A stretch of 64,000 nt of DNA from Meconema thalassinum. Taxonomy: Eukaryota; Arthropoda; Insecta; Orthoptera; Tettigoniidae. Where the stretch lies: the NCBI GenBank assembly GCA_946902985.2, contig OX336388.2:1501910545-1501974544 (forward strand), given 5' to 3'. The position numbers were made by a program, and so were the translations under genes. Shown here in pieces: positions 43,845-54,909 of the stretch (positions are counted from its first letter, which is position 1; every line of letters starts with the position of its first letter). The notes under the pieces are model-generated. The model was not told the DNA's origin. It searched no databases and saw only the letters and a list, made by a program, of their open reading frames with translations.

Positions 43845-44470
43845 GTATATATATTTGGAGATCACAGGAAAACCCTACGCAGTTAGTTATTGACCTAGTT
43901 GGTAAGAGATGTCTAGAAAAATCATGTGGTATGGAATATCCCTGGTATGGAATTTCCGGACACCTGTCTGGGGGTTTTGTTTCTAGACTCATTTCCAACC
44001 GCAGCCTCGTCGCGTAGTGGCTAGCATTCTTGGCTGGAACAGGGTATACTCAGCCTCGTGCGGCAAAACTGAGAAGAGGCGGGTTCGATTCCTACCTCAG
44101 CCATACTGGAAGTGGATTTCGTAGTTTCCCGCTTCTGTTCCAGGCGAATGCTGGGGTGGTACCTAACTTAAGGTCACGGCCACTTCCTACTCAAATCCTT
44201 CCACAATTACAAATACACACACTAGTACAGGCATCACAGTGACACAGGTTATTACACACACTCTACACACACAAGTACACGGGGCTACATGATCACATGC
44301 CACAAAGCCCCTAAAGAATCAACAACAATAACTATATGAAGACCACGGGAAAACCCTACGTAGTTAGTTAGTGTCCTATGTGGTATGAGATGTCTAGAAG
44401 AATCAAGTATGGTATGAAATGTTCGGACACCCGTCTGAGGGTTTTGTTTGTACAGTCATTTCCAAACCAA
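43845..44470 (+). repeat. Two diverged direct repeats flanking a SINE
   Basis: 43845-44000 and 44331-44470 share GGAAAACCCTACG-AGTTAGTTA, GAGATGTCTAGAA, TATGGAAT/TATGAAAT, CGGACACC and GAGGGTTTTGTTT-type stretches, about 80% alike by eye. Both are far longer than a SINE target duplication, so this is a duplicated older unit with the SINE between its copies. Confidence 0.6.
44001..44330 (+). mobile_element. tRNA-derived SINE with the shared 3' tail
   Basis: Head GCAGCCTCGTCGCGTAGTGG, CTGGAACAGGGTATACTCAGCC, and box B GGGTTCGATTCC. The tail contains CACACACTAGTACAG-CATCACA and AAGTACACGGGGCTACATGATC, then GCCCCTAAAG. This tail matches that of the otherwise different SINE S1. Confidence 0.75.
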
Positions 44471-45010
44471 CATGGAAATGTTTTAACCACATGTGAACAC
44501 TTCTTCTGCTCAATAGGCCTAGCTCTTGTTGCTCCATTGCACTGTGACAGTAACTTAACACTGCCTACGTATGATTGCTTACAGCGGGTTTAACGTATAC
44601 TCCATGCTAGATGGCACTTCTCAACATTTCTCTGGATATGCTTGTACATGCGCGCACACGTGGCACATGCCCATCGCACCATTCACCGAACTTCATTGGC
44701 ACACCAAGTAGGCCTACGTACTGACCTGGCACCAAAGAGTAACACGTGCTAGTAAAGGGGTTACGACCAACAAGTAGTGATAGTGCACATCTATAGCTGA
44801 GTTGTTAGAACAATTAGACTGTCTGAAAACATATCTGCCTTGGTAATTTGAGGTTAGTAATGACTGTAATGATAGCAGCTATGGCCTTGCATAGCCATGT
44901 TAATTTACCATATTATGGCCAGAAAGTAGGAAAATTACCATATCAGTCGGTTAACGCGATTGTGAACAATTGTAATGGGTGTTTCCCTAAACCATACAAA
45001 AATGTACATG

Positions 45011-45495
45011 GTTGGTTGGTTCCTTAGTTTAGGGGCTGCGACAACGCGGTCATGTAGCTCCGTGTACTTTGGGTGTGTGTAGACTCTGTCTGATAACCAG
45101 TGTTAATTGTGATGACTGTATTAGTGTGTGTGTCTGTTTTTTAAATTCAAGTAAGGACTGGAACTTTGAATTTTTCAAATAGTTACTACTTTTGCCGCCA
45201 AACGCCACTGTCAACGACTACTAGGCCAAGTTCAGAACTTATCTACTAGACGCCACCGCAGTCGGCTCTTGGCAACGAACGAAGCAACCTAAGAGCGTTG
45301 TTTACATTCTTAACCTATACAATTTAGTTCCTCACAGGTGTAATTAGTGGAAAGTTCTTTAACATGCCATAAATTTATGACATGGGACCGCCGGCTTTAC
45401 TTCCCCTCCGAAGGAAGGCATACTGAGGGATTTTTAACGCTCTTGAAAAATCCGACGGCTTCGGCCGGGTTTGAACCCACTATCTTGGGCATAGA
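45011..45495 (-). mobile_element. SINE S1, 5'-truncated copy
   Basis: Target duplications aaaaatgtacatg at 44998-45010 and 45496-45508. The left end is the complement of the (AACC)n tail; the right end stops inside the tRNA-like head (complement of GGGTTCAAACCCGGC). It is collinear with 38870-39332, with few differences. Confidence 0.92.
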
Positions 45496-45530
45496 AAAAA
45501 TGTACATGACATTAATAAATAAATTTACGT

Positions 45531-45563
45531 GGATGAGCTGATTCGATCATAATCAGAACCTTT
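45531..45563 (-). repeat. Degenerate relative of the 54.9-kb hammerhead-like repeat
   Basis: On the minus strand GCCTAAGTGCAAAGG, TTCTGATTATGATCG and CTCATCCACGT line up with the repeat at 54.9 kb. CUGAUGA is mutated, and the stem II/GAAA part is missing. Confidence 0.5.
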
Positions 45564-46146
45564 GCACTTAGGCCATTAAATCTACATCTACAAGTATGTA
45601 GGTGATGGTATTTACAATATCTACAGGGTGGCCATAAAGTCCCGTCACCCCTCCTTAACTGGGAGTATACATGTACTATTGATGCACGTTTCAATCTCTA
45701 ATGACTAAACGTGTTTAATGGGCATACCTTTGCTGCTTAAAATTCCAAAACATCAGTCTGCATGCCTTCGTTTTCAGAACACAAAATACTGCGTCGCCAG
45801 GTTCGGTGAGACATTCTTCGCAGCATTGCTGGAGTAACCCCTCTGAAAGAAGATCTCGCTGCTTATTTGAATCGCTAACTGCAGAAAGGCAACAAGTCCA
45901 CAAATCCTAATTTTTCAGGAATGACGAAAAACTGTTTTGACACTTTATTTTCAAACTCAGGTTTTCCATTTTTTTTTCAAGTTATTCAACGGTTTATATG
46001 GGTCTAAAAGAGATATACAAATTTGTTAATGCATTTGTTTATAAGGGTGTAGAATTTATTTAAAAACATGGACATGATCCGTAAATGAGGTTTACGAGTT
46101 AAAAAGACTTGCTAAAATATTGGAAAAATGCTTTATTATTGCAACA

Positions 46147-46478
46147 AAGCCTCCGTGGCTTAGGCGGCAGCACGTCGGCCTCTCACCGCTGGGACCGTGG
46201 TTCAAATCCCGGTCACTCCATGTGAGATTTGTGCTGGACAAAGCGGAGGCAGACAGGTTTTTCTCCGGGTACTCCGGTTTTCCCTGTCACAATTTCATTC
46301 CAGCAACATTCTCCACTATCATTTCATTTAATCTGTCATTCATTTAATCATAGCCCCAGAGGAGTGCGACAGGCTTCGGCAGCCGGCACAGTTTATATCC
46401 TTGCCGCTAGATGGGGGCTTCATTCATTCCATTCCCTGACCCGGTCGGTCGACTGAAAGCAGGCTGTGGATTTTCATT
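46147..46478 (+). mobile_element. tRNA-derived SINE S2 with 16-bp target duplications
   Basis: Duplicates of ctttattattgcaaca at 46131-46146 and 46479-46494. The head GCCTCCGTGGCTTAGGCGGC with box B GTGGTTCAAATCCCGGTC matches the copy at 40290-40624. It is inserted in the 1431-bp transposon. Confidence 0.94.
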
Positions 46479-46619
46479 CTTTATTATTGCAACACTATTG
46501 TCATAATGCTATTTTGTGCTTTTAATATCATAATAACTTATGAACAGTACTACCTAAGAGCTTTATTTATTCAGTTGGTTGATCTTCTTGAATGGACACA
46601 GTAGTTACAGGCCATGACG

Positions 46620-46985
46620 TTATTTCATTCCAAAATGGGAGATTTCATCTGGAATATAAACCAAAGTTTTCTTTATATCCACCATTTTTGAGTGGTTGAT
46701 GGTTACTACAGCTGTATAGGCTTTATTAGAAGGTAGTTCTAAGTCCCCCATAGCGTTTCGTAAGCGAAAACTGTCACTTGTCAATCCAGCAATATACATA
46801 CTGCATTCAATCTCCCCAGGTTCATCAAGAGAAACTGACATTTCACGGTATTTTGAGATTGAAAACGTTATTTTGTTAGGTTTTACTACATTTTTCCCAT
46901 AATAGTCATTGTTTAAGAATGTTCTCTTGTAAAACTTTGGTCACCAATCCCCCTAGTCAATGAAATCTTCAAATTACATTTTCTT
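46620..46985 (-). pseudogene. Unidentified coding remnant inside the 1431-bp transposon
   Basis: 74 codons from an ATG at 46841 (SVSLDEPGEIECSMYIAGLT, then DLELPSNKAYTAVVTINHSK and YIPDEISHFGMK). The frame stays open upstream of that ATG to about 46935 (FYKRTFLNNDYYGKNVVKPN). Composition looks like a folded soluble protein rather than repeat translation. I do not recognise a family. It could be a remnant of a protein encoded by the autonomous partner or a captured host exon. Confidence 0.35.
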
Positions 46986-48528
46986 CGCAGTGGAATTTTC
47001 GAGGAAGTGTTAATTAGATCAATTACATGATCAGTTTCATAATATCTCTCTACCATTCTTAGTTTAGAACAGTAAACAATGCTTTAGAACTATTGTTTAC
47101 GGCAGAAGAGGAACAAGTCCCGGACGTGTTACCTATCTGCAGTAAAGGCAAAATTCAAACTGTTGCCATACCTACAAAAATTATGCCAGCTATTCCGTTT
47201 TAGCAGTAAACGGCGTGTCTACCCATTTAGAACTGATTTCCGCTGAAAAGTGACTTTGTGAATTTTGTGGACTTGTTGCCTTTCTGCAGTTAGCGATTCA
47301 TTTGAAGTTTTCAATGGTGTCATAACGTTGCTCTGCAACAATATTCTTGATAAAACTCCAGAGTGAATTGTCACTTGATGTTAGGACAGGGCTTCGAGGC
47401 GGCCAGTCAAGTGGAGCTGGCAATACAGGAGATCCACGCCCAATCCAGCGTTCTGGTAACACATCATTGAGATATTCTCGCACCGAAACGGCAAAAAGAG
47501 GAGGCACTCCATCTTGCTGAAACCAACATTCATCCTTCACCTCTCTGGTTTCCAAAAGGGAAATGAACCACTCCCTTAGCATAGCAAGATATGCATGTTG
47601 GTTGACAGGTCCATCAAAAAAATATGGACCGTAAATTTTTCTGCTGTCGATGCCAGCCCATATCATGACATGTGGAAGATTATTTTCAATCTCCTCGTAA
47701 AAGTGAGGGTTCTCCTTTGACCAGAAGACGATGTTACATGATCGGGAGCACATTCATCGCTAAAAATCACTTTACCCCGTTTCGGAACAGTGTCAAACAC
47801 CTGCAAAAGTGTGTCACAAGCTACCTTGCTTCGATTTAAATCATTTATTGTCAGATAATTCTTGAACACTCTTTGGTCGAGATGGGTGCAACTTTAAGTC
47901 ATGTTTCAGGTGATTGCACAGAGTTGACCGGGGTATACCCAGTTCCACGGATCGTTTACGAGTTTACCTCGTTGATGACCTTTCCACTAACTCAGTGACT
48001 TCTCGGCATTGTTCCTCTCTTGTTGATTCTCGACCACTTCTTGGTTTGTCCTTCACGCTGCCTGTAGCGAACAGTTTATTTTCCCAACGTAAAAGTATTC
48101 TCTTTTGTGGAGGCTGTCGTCCGAATCTCTGCTCCAAGTCTGTACTCACCTGTTCCAACATTTTCCCTGTTCTTGGCCTCTCATGAACCCAAGTGCTTGT
48201 GACAATGCGTTCTCCAATGCTATAATCACTAGTATCAGCCATTGATTATATCTGAACCAGAAAATGTGAAAAGAATCAATGTATTTGCGTAAATGTATAA
48301 GGGTGAAGGGACTTTGTGCCCAAGGTGTATATATACTGTATAATACGTTAAGGTGTATGTTTCACAAAACTCAAGCTCCAAAACCAGAGGAGTTAGGTGT
48401 GGTTTGTACCAACATCTTCCAAATCGTCTCAATAGTACAGGAAAAATCTTGCATTTCTTGAAAAGTCAACAGAAATATATTTATTTGTTTAAAAAGTGCG
48501 TTTAAACAAATAAACATATTTATAGAAT

Positions 48529-49200
48529 CCTGCATAACAGTAGAGCCAGGCGGGTGGTTTATACACAAAGCCCACATAACAGTAAAGCCAGGCGGGTGGT
48601 TTATACACTAAGCCCGTATAACAGTAAAGCTAGGCGGGTGGTTTATAGACAAAGCCCACATAACAGTAAAGCTAGGCGGGTGGTTTATACACAAAGCCTG
48701 CATAACAGTAAAGCCAGGTGGGTGGTTTGTACACAAAGCCCGCATAACAGTAAAGCTAGGCGGGTGGTTTATACACAAAGCCCGCATAGCAGTAAAGCCA
48801 GGCGGGTGGTTTATACACAAAGCCCGCATAACAGTAAAGCTAGGCGGGTGGTTTATACACAAAGCCCGCATAACAGTAAAGCTAGGCGGGTGGTTTATAC
48901 ACAAAGCCCGCATAACAGTAAAGCTAGGCGGGTGGTTTATACACAAAGCCCGCATAACAGTAAAGTCAGGCGGGTGGTTTATACACAAAGCCCGCATAAC
49001 AGTAAAGCTAGGAGGGTGGTTTATACACAATGCCCGCATAACAGTAAAGCTAGGCGGGTCGTTTATACACAAAACCCGCATAACAGTAAAGCTAGGCGGG
49101 TGGTTTATACACAAAGCCCGCATAACAGTAAAGCTAGGCGGGTGGTTTATACACAAAGCCCGCATAACAGTAAAGCTAGGTGGGTGGTTTATACACATGC
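48529..49200. repeat. Minisatellite, 16 units of 42 bp
   Basis: Unit reads GCATAACAGTAAAGCTAGGC then GGGTGGTTTATACACAAAGCCC. The landmark AGGCGGGTGG recurs every 42 bp from about 48547 to 49177. Units differ at only one or two positions. As 42 is a multiple of three, long frames stay open on both strands; these are not evidence for a protein. Confidence 0.95.
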
Positions 49201-49339
49201 GAGAGTTCTAACACGGGTCCGCTAGTATAGTGTACATTAATTTTTTTAAAGAAAAGAAAAGAAAAGAAAAGAAGAGATAGATTGGTACGGTACATACTAA
49301 AGCACCAAAGAATAGCAAACTTAGTTATGAAAGAAAGGG

Positions 49340-49440
49340 TCAAGGACAAGAACCCTACGGGTTTTACGTCCCTTTTAACTGCTGCGGCTGTTAGAGACGC
49401 CAGGGTGCCGGAATTTTTCCCCAAAGGGGGATCTAAAAGA
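49340..49440. repeat. Fragment of a dispersed repeat (SINE-like)
   Basis: GGTTTTACGTCCCTTTTAA and GCCAGGGTGCCGGAATTTT recur at 54430-54530. There the repeat continues to a degenerate tRNA-like head (complement of GGCTCAGCGGTAACGTTGTC, to about 54630). Confidence 0.6.
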
Positions 49441-49753
49441 TTAGAATATTATACGGTTTACGTGGTTCAAAATTATTAGGCGATTTTTTTGAAAACGAGG
49501 TTGTACGCATTAACCCTCGCTGAAAAAGTTTGAAAGCAGGATAATTCAGTGTTAGTGAAACCAAGTAGAAAAGCTGTAATAGAAGACAAGAAAGAAGATC
49601 AAAAATTCAAGAGAATATACCTAAACAAAACGGTAATTCTTAGAATATTTTCACCATAAATCAGTCAACATAGGATAAATAGAGTGTAATTATAACCCAA
49701 ACGTAGGCGCAGAAAGAAGACGCCATTTTGTCACGGCCTATTAGATTCCAAAC

Positions 49754-50975
49754 ATGCCAGACGTAGGCACGCAAATCATATCCCAAACAGTAGACCTCAA
49801 AGATGTGGACATCTGCCCCATCTGTGATAAAAAGTTAAAGAATCTGATTGTGGAATTGAATGTGATGGAGCATGTCAGAGATGGCACCATATAGCTTGCG
49901 CAGAAATTCAACAAGGACAATACAATGCGCTTAAGGCCACAAAGAAAAAGAATCCAAATTATTTTGGTTATGCTACCAATGCGAGCAACATTTTCAATCC
50001 TATAAAGCAGGAGAGACCATTCGATATGAAATTGATCGCATAAGGGATGACATGAATAGGCAGTTACAGGAGTTAGCTAAAATTATAAACAAACTACAGG
50101 AGCAACCCGGGAAATCAAAAAACGAGGGCATTAGCATGATATCAAGTCCCCTCATAGGTGAGAATTACAGTAACATGGAAGATGCAAGAAGAGTAGTATC
50201 ATTCAAAAGGCAAGATAATATCAAACCACACACCAGCGGCAACCAATCTAAGCTGACATCTAGCGAAGAGAACTCTAACAACGAGGACATAGAACCACAC
50301 AGGGCACTGGCAGACAAAATCACTGAGAAAATCAAAACTCACGTGCATTCAATGATGGAAAACGTCACAATCAATATACGAAGGATGATCAGAGAGGAAA
50401 CTGGAGCTACGAAACAACATGCACCGAAAGCACACAACGTGAACGATTGGATTACAACGAACGCCAACGAGCGAAATAGCGCCCGACCGAATACGGGAGA
50501 AGACAGAGTCAAAATCCAAAACCATGTAGCAGAGGAAGATGAGCTCTTACCAGATACAAGTGACTCAGCCCAAAGACAACAAGAAAAAAATCAGAAGGAC
50601 GATACAGACGATGAACAGTGGATACAGGTAACGCAAGGAAGGAGAAGACACCCAGCTAGACAACATGCACCCACGACCGGCACGGGACCGGGAGACGAAG
50701 ACCTACAAGCGGCTGAAAAGAGGGCCTGGCTATTCGTGGGAAGACTGAAACAGGAGATAACGGCAGATTCAATAAATAATTTCCTTTCAAAGAGGGGAAT
50801 TAAAGAAAACGTAATATGTGAAGAAATTGGAACGATGCACAACTCAAAATCGTTTAAAGTGGGAGTCCCGTTTAATTGTCTAGAAAGAATTAATAAGTCA
50901 TATTTTTGGCCAACAGGAATAACTATAAAACGTTTTCAATTTTTTCGGAGGAGCGCAGGGTTTCCGCTTAACTAA
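49754..50975 (+). pseudogene. LINE ORF1 with PHD-type zinc finger
   Basis: ATG at 49754. A C4HC3 PHD-type finger spans about 49814-49990: CPIC, then IECDGAC, WHHIAC and WLCYQC, read across two frame changes (near 49860 and 49955). The C-terminal part is intact from 50052 to 50975 (307 codons): a coiled-coil-like, glutamine- and lysine-rich stretch, an acidic linker, and a C-terminal domain (AWLFVGRLKQEITADSINNF, then SFKVGVPFNCLERI and YFWPTGITIKRF). This domain is found in ORF1 proteins of several insect LINEs, probably in nucleic-acid binding. PHD fingers occur in ORF1 of some CR1-like LINEs. Confidence 0.75.
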
Positions 50976-51036
50976 GAAACATCCAAAGCAATCGAAAGAA
51001 ACAGAATGTAAAAAAAAAAAGAATAAAGAAGAGAGT

Positions 51037-53775
51037 ATGAAGATTATGCTATGGAATATAGAAGGACTTCGCAACGCAATAAATCTTATACCTGACAATA
51101 CTTTTGATCTATATGATGTAGTCACCCTGACAGAAACTTTTCTAACTTCACAATGGAGCCATAATTTTTTCTACTCAGTACATTCATATGCATCTCAAGG
51201 GGAAAGAGGTAGACCATCAGGTGGCATAACAATGCTAATAAAGCCTAATTTTGCACCATTTGAGATACTCTACGAAACAGAAAACATACTTATGGTTAAA
51301 ACCGGACTTTGTACCTTCGTGAATGCATACTTCCAACCGGAGTATAAAGCAGACGAAATTATAGGAGAATTAGCCTCAGCAATAACTCTAACAGGCAGAA
51401 ATGAAACTATAATTTTAGCCGGTGATCTAAATTGCCGAATTGACGTACCTTCACAGAAGACATCAATTGTAATTGGATACTTAGAAGGTGAAGGACTATC
51501 ATTAATCAACGACAAAACAGAGAAAACATACTTCGGTCCAAATGGCACAAGCACAATTGACATTGTCTTCACGAACATCACTCGGGTATATCAGAACGTT
51601 TTACACAGCATTGCGGTAAGGAAGCATATCCCTGTCGCTACAACAATGTACTTACAGGACAAACAAAAAGGGGAATCCAAGAAGACAAAGGCGGACGAAC
51701 TAACAAGGAAAATTGACATAGAGAGACTAAATGCAAAAGAAATTTCAAAAATAACCAACATGATAGAAGACGGAAGATTTGATGAAGCACTAAATTCAAT
51801 AGAACAATATATGAAACAGGCCGCCGTACCAAAGGAAACAAGAACCAGAAGAGCTCAACAATGGTTCAACGAGTATTGTTATATAGCAAGGAGAGAAACA
51901 ATAGCAGCCTTACATAAAGCCAAGATTACCAAGACACCCCAGGACCTCGAATTATATGGAAGGAAACGGAAGGAATACAAACTAACAGTCAAATACACGA
52001 AAGAGAAATACCAGATGGAAGAAAAGAGACAAATTCAAATGGCAGAGGAAAAATGGTACAAGGCTATTACATCTAAACAACCTCATTTCCCTAGAGACAT
52101 ACCCATTGAAAAATGGGAAACACATTTTAGAGAAGTACTACAAGCCAAGGATACAAGACCAACATCATCAGGAAATGAAACCTATGAGGCAGACGATCCA
52201 ATAAAACCCTTTACCTATCATGAAATAGAAGATGAAATTCAACGCACAAGAAACAACAAAGCATGCGGGCCTGACGGTATATTTAACGAATACCTGAAAG
52301 CCACAGCCCCTTTCTTGATAGAAAGCTGGACATTATTATTCAATGAATGCTTACGGAAAGGCACTATCCCAGATAAATGACGACACGCCACCCTAAAGGT
52401 ACTGTATAAAGGAAAAGGAGATGCTGGAGATCTTAATTCATACAGAGACATAGCCCTTGAATGTACAGTTTTCAAGATTCTAACAAGTCTACTAACAAGA
52501 CGGTTATATTATATGACTAGCAGGGCTATTCCAGAAGAGCAATTTGGCTTCATGAAGGGACGATCAACAATTCAGGCAGTAAAATGTCTACAGGATGATA
52601 TTCAAACTGAACTGCAATATACAGGAGGGAAACTACATGCGATATTTGTTGACTACACAAAGGCATTTGACCTAATGAGCAGTAAGTAAATAATGGAAGA
52701 AGTAGAAGAGATCACAGGAAGAACATACGAAACAAGACTATTAAAGAACATACTAGCAAGAAACATCGTTGAAATAGACGACACGGTGACAAGATCTAAC
52801 CCAATTGAGCAAACAAATGGATACTACAGGGGGATCCAATCCGCCCCCTACTCATTATAATAACCACAGCTGAAATTCCAAACGCTATTGATACCGAAAA
52901 TGTAAAAATATATATGTACGCTGATGATATGGCCCTACTATCACCAAGCATACAAAACCTACAGGTAGCTTTTGACAAATTGACTAAATGGACGGAAGGA
53001 AATGATTTAAACTTAAACGAAGACAAACCTGTGGTAATGACTTTCAGGAAAGGAGGGAGACGGACAGCGAGCGACAATGTCAGATATATAAACAGACAAC
53101 ATTATGACATGTAACAAATTTTAAATACCTAGGAATTACCTTTCAAAACAAAGGATTTGTTTACACTATGCACATCAAAGAGCGAACAGCAGCAGCAACG
53201 AAGGCAATTAACGGCATAAGAAATTTAAGACGATTATCATTGACCACAGCGTTGACTCTCTTCCGCTTAAAAATTTTGCCCATACTGACGTATGGTTTAG
53301 AGATTATATGGGATCACCTTGGCAAAACGAATCTGAAAGACCTAGAGAACGTCAAAGGAAATTTTCTTAAAAAATATTATGCTTGTCGAAATATACTCCA
53401 AATCGACTGGTCTATATTCTGACAAGTGAACCTTTTCTAATTGAGAAACTTCGACTCGACATGCTTTTACCCTGTACATCAGCATACTCAGATTTACTAA
53501 ACGAGCTGGAAGGCAAAAGAAAGGACATATGGGAAGATTTTTATGCCACAGATGCCATGATAAGCAAGGAATGGATGAGAGCAGAATATGACCTTCGCCA
53601 TCTAGTGACAAGACTAGCAGTTCATGGCTTCCACCATCGTGTGTGCAAGACAGAGAAGTTCCATAAGGCTGACACAGAATGCCTATGCAGATTATGTGGA
53701 AAGCAGTGGGAAAGATACCATGTGCTGGTGTGTACCGAGAGAAGGTCATCCCTAAATTCTTTCTGCAAAGACTAA
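51037..53775 (+). pseudogene. LINE ORF2: endonuclease and reverse transcriptase, broken
   Basis: ATG at 51037, 62 nt after ORF1. 51037-52380 is open: an APE-type endonuclease (MLWNIEGL; LTETF with the catalytic Glu; AGDLNCR; STIDIVFTN; VRKHIPV, where SDH is usual) and then the start of RT (NKACGPDGIFNEYLK). After the stop at 52378 the RT continues in pieces: YRDIALECTVFKILT, QFGFMKGRST and IFVDYTKAFDLM (about 52640-52675), then a gap and YMYADDMALLSPS (52911-52949). Stretches 53168-53422 and 53383-53775 hold the thumb and C-terminal finger (CRLCGKQWERYHVLVC). At least five stops or frame changes are present. I/Jockey/CR1-like; clade not assigned. Confidence 0.88.
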
Positions 53776-53870
53776 ATTTTATTTATGTATGAGAGTGTGA
53801 AATGTGTATATATGTATACTGCATTATGGCTATTTGGCTGCATTAAATATTATTATTATTATTAAAATTA
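53776..53870 (+). repeat. 3' UTR and (ATT)n tail of the LINE
   Basis: Short 3' UTR ending ATTATTATTATTATTAAAA at about 53850-53868. Simple-repeat tails of this kind mark the 3' end of many LINEs. Confidence 0.7.
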
Positions 53871-53879
53871 TAAGGCGAC

Positions 53880-54900
53880 AATAAGTTTTTACACTCCTCG
53901 TTTATCCCATCAATAAATTACAGAACCATTCAAACCCTTATAATCTATCACCTGCAGCCATTCATGATCACTTCCAACATAACCTCTCTTAAACAAAAAG
54001 CAGCTCACCCGTGTTCTTTTCAATCCAGAACTATCAAGAAGTCCATGAGCCAAAGAGATTTAGAGTTCCAGACTTCTACACTCTTGAAAGAAACGATAAA
54101 ATCATTCATAACGAGGATGCAGATGGCTCTCGCAGTCGTAACTTATTAGAAGCCGGTCAAACTGACGCGATGGCACAATGGCAAGACGCTGACGGATCTG
54201 ACTGCGCCTGCCAAAATATGTTAAACAGATTGCCTCGGACGTAATGTGTGGTAGGTATGTACAGATGAAATAGTTACCTCAGGACAGGAAAGCAGGGGAA
54301 CTGCATCATACAAGAACAAAATTACTGTTTAACCTTTTTTAAATTTTTATTTATTGTTTTCCGGATCGAAGTGGCCTCCTGCAACTGTGGTTGGACGTCT
54401 TATTTTAGGAAGCAATGTAGGTAATACATAATGTTAGTGGTTTTACGTCCCTTTTAAGTGCTGTGGCTGTTTGAGACGCAAGGGTGCCGGAATTTTGCTC
54501 CAAAGGGGGATCTCTAAAGTGCCAGTAAATCTACTGCCACGGCTCCTTCGTATTTGTGCACCCTGACTGTCCCACGATTCAATCCTGCAACCTTGGGCAC
54601 AGCAGGCGACAACGTTACCGCTGAGCCTGTCAACAATGTAGGCTATAGCTGTAATTTGCCGCTCTAGGATTACGATGCACTGATGTATTCTAACTGTGGT
54701 GTGTCAAGTCAATTATCGGACGTTTTTCGGTCGGTCAACACAGTTGTGCCCAGTTATATTAGGCGGAGAGTACAAATATTTAAATACCCGAACACGGATT
54801 TATATCGAAAATTTGATGCTTTTCAGTCGGTCAACACGATTGTACCCAAATGAGATGGGTTATTCCCTAATTTTAAAATTCATTTTTACATGAGATTAAT
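53880..54900. other. Mixed intergenic sequence with repeat fragments
   Basis: Contains the dispersed repeat at about 54430-54630, and a stretch (TTTCCGGATCGAAGTGGCC at about 54358) that recurs near 55074. No gene seen. Confidence 0.5.
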
Positions 54901-54909
54901 AAATACACT

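Larger units (their letters stand above)
45869..47299. mobile_element. 1431-bp non-autonomous DNA transposon, 36-bp perfect TIRs
   Basis: Perfect inverted repeats at 45869-45904 and 47264-47299, beginning GAATCGCTAACTGCAG and ending CAAGTCCACAAA. The flanks are ATTT on both sides (45865-45868 and 47300-47303), a 4-bp duplication. Removing the insert leaves the host transposase collinear, which confirms the boundaries. A related motif (CCTATCTGCAGTAAAGGC) lies subterminally near 47130-47150. The superfamily is unassigned: TTAA families are excluded; Sola or Ginger types use 4-bp duplications. It carries a SINE and an unidentified coding remnant. Confidence 0.88.
45640..48242 (-). pseudogene. 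Mariner-type transposase (helix-turn-helix plus DDD/E), interrupted
   Basis: The N-terminal piece starts at the ATG at 48242 (STWVHERPRTGKMLEQ, then QRFGRQPPQKRILLRW), the DUF4817-type helix-turn-helix. After a break near 47965 the DDE part reads GKVIFSDECA (first Asp, about 47760), and then WAGIDSRKIYGPYFFDG and CWFQQDGVPPLFAV (second Asp). It goes on with DWPPRSPVLTSSDNSLWSFIK (third acidic residue in SSDNSLW, at about 47350) and TIENFK at 47298. The C-terminal part (VTPAMLRRMSHRTWRR, about 45770-45830) continues in the same frame on the far side of the insertion at 45869-47299. A stop at the junction and frameshifts near 47750 and 47965 make it inactive. Confidence 0.85.
45624..48327 (-). 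mobile_element. Tc1/mariner-superfamily element with DUF4817-type transposase
   Basis: Left end CAGGGTGGCCATAAAGTCCC preceded by TA (45622-45623). The right end matches its complement (GGGACTTTGTGCCCAAGGTG) and is followed by TA (48328-48329). The interior is a minus-strand transposase broken by a 1431-bp insertion. Terminal mismatches suggest an old copy. Confidence 0.82.

Noticed and set aside
48529..49200. CRISPR-like spacing of short repeats
   Set aside because: Whole units are repeated without unique spacers, and the context is a eukaryotic genome.
48554..49225. A 223-codon plus-strand frame and a 196-codon minus-strand frame over the same stretch
   Set aside because: Both result from a 42-bp tandem unit divisible by three; composition and both-strand openness argue against a gene.
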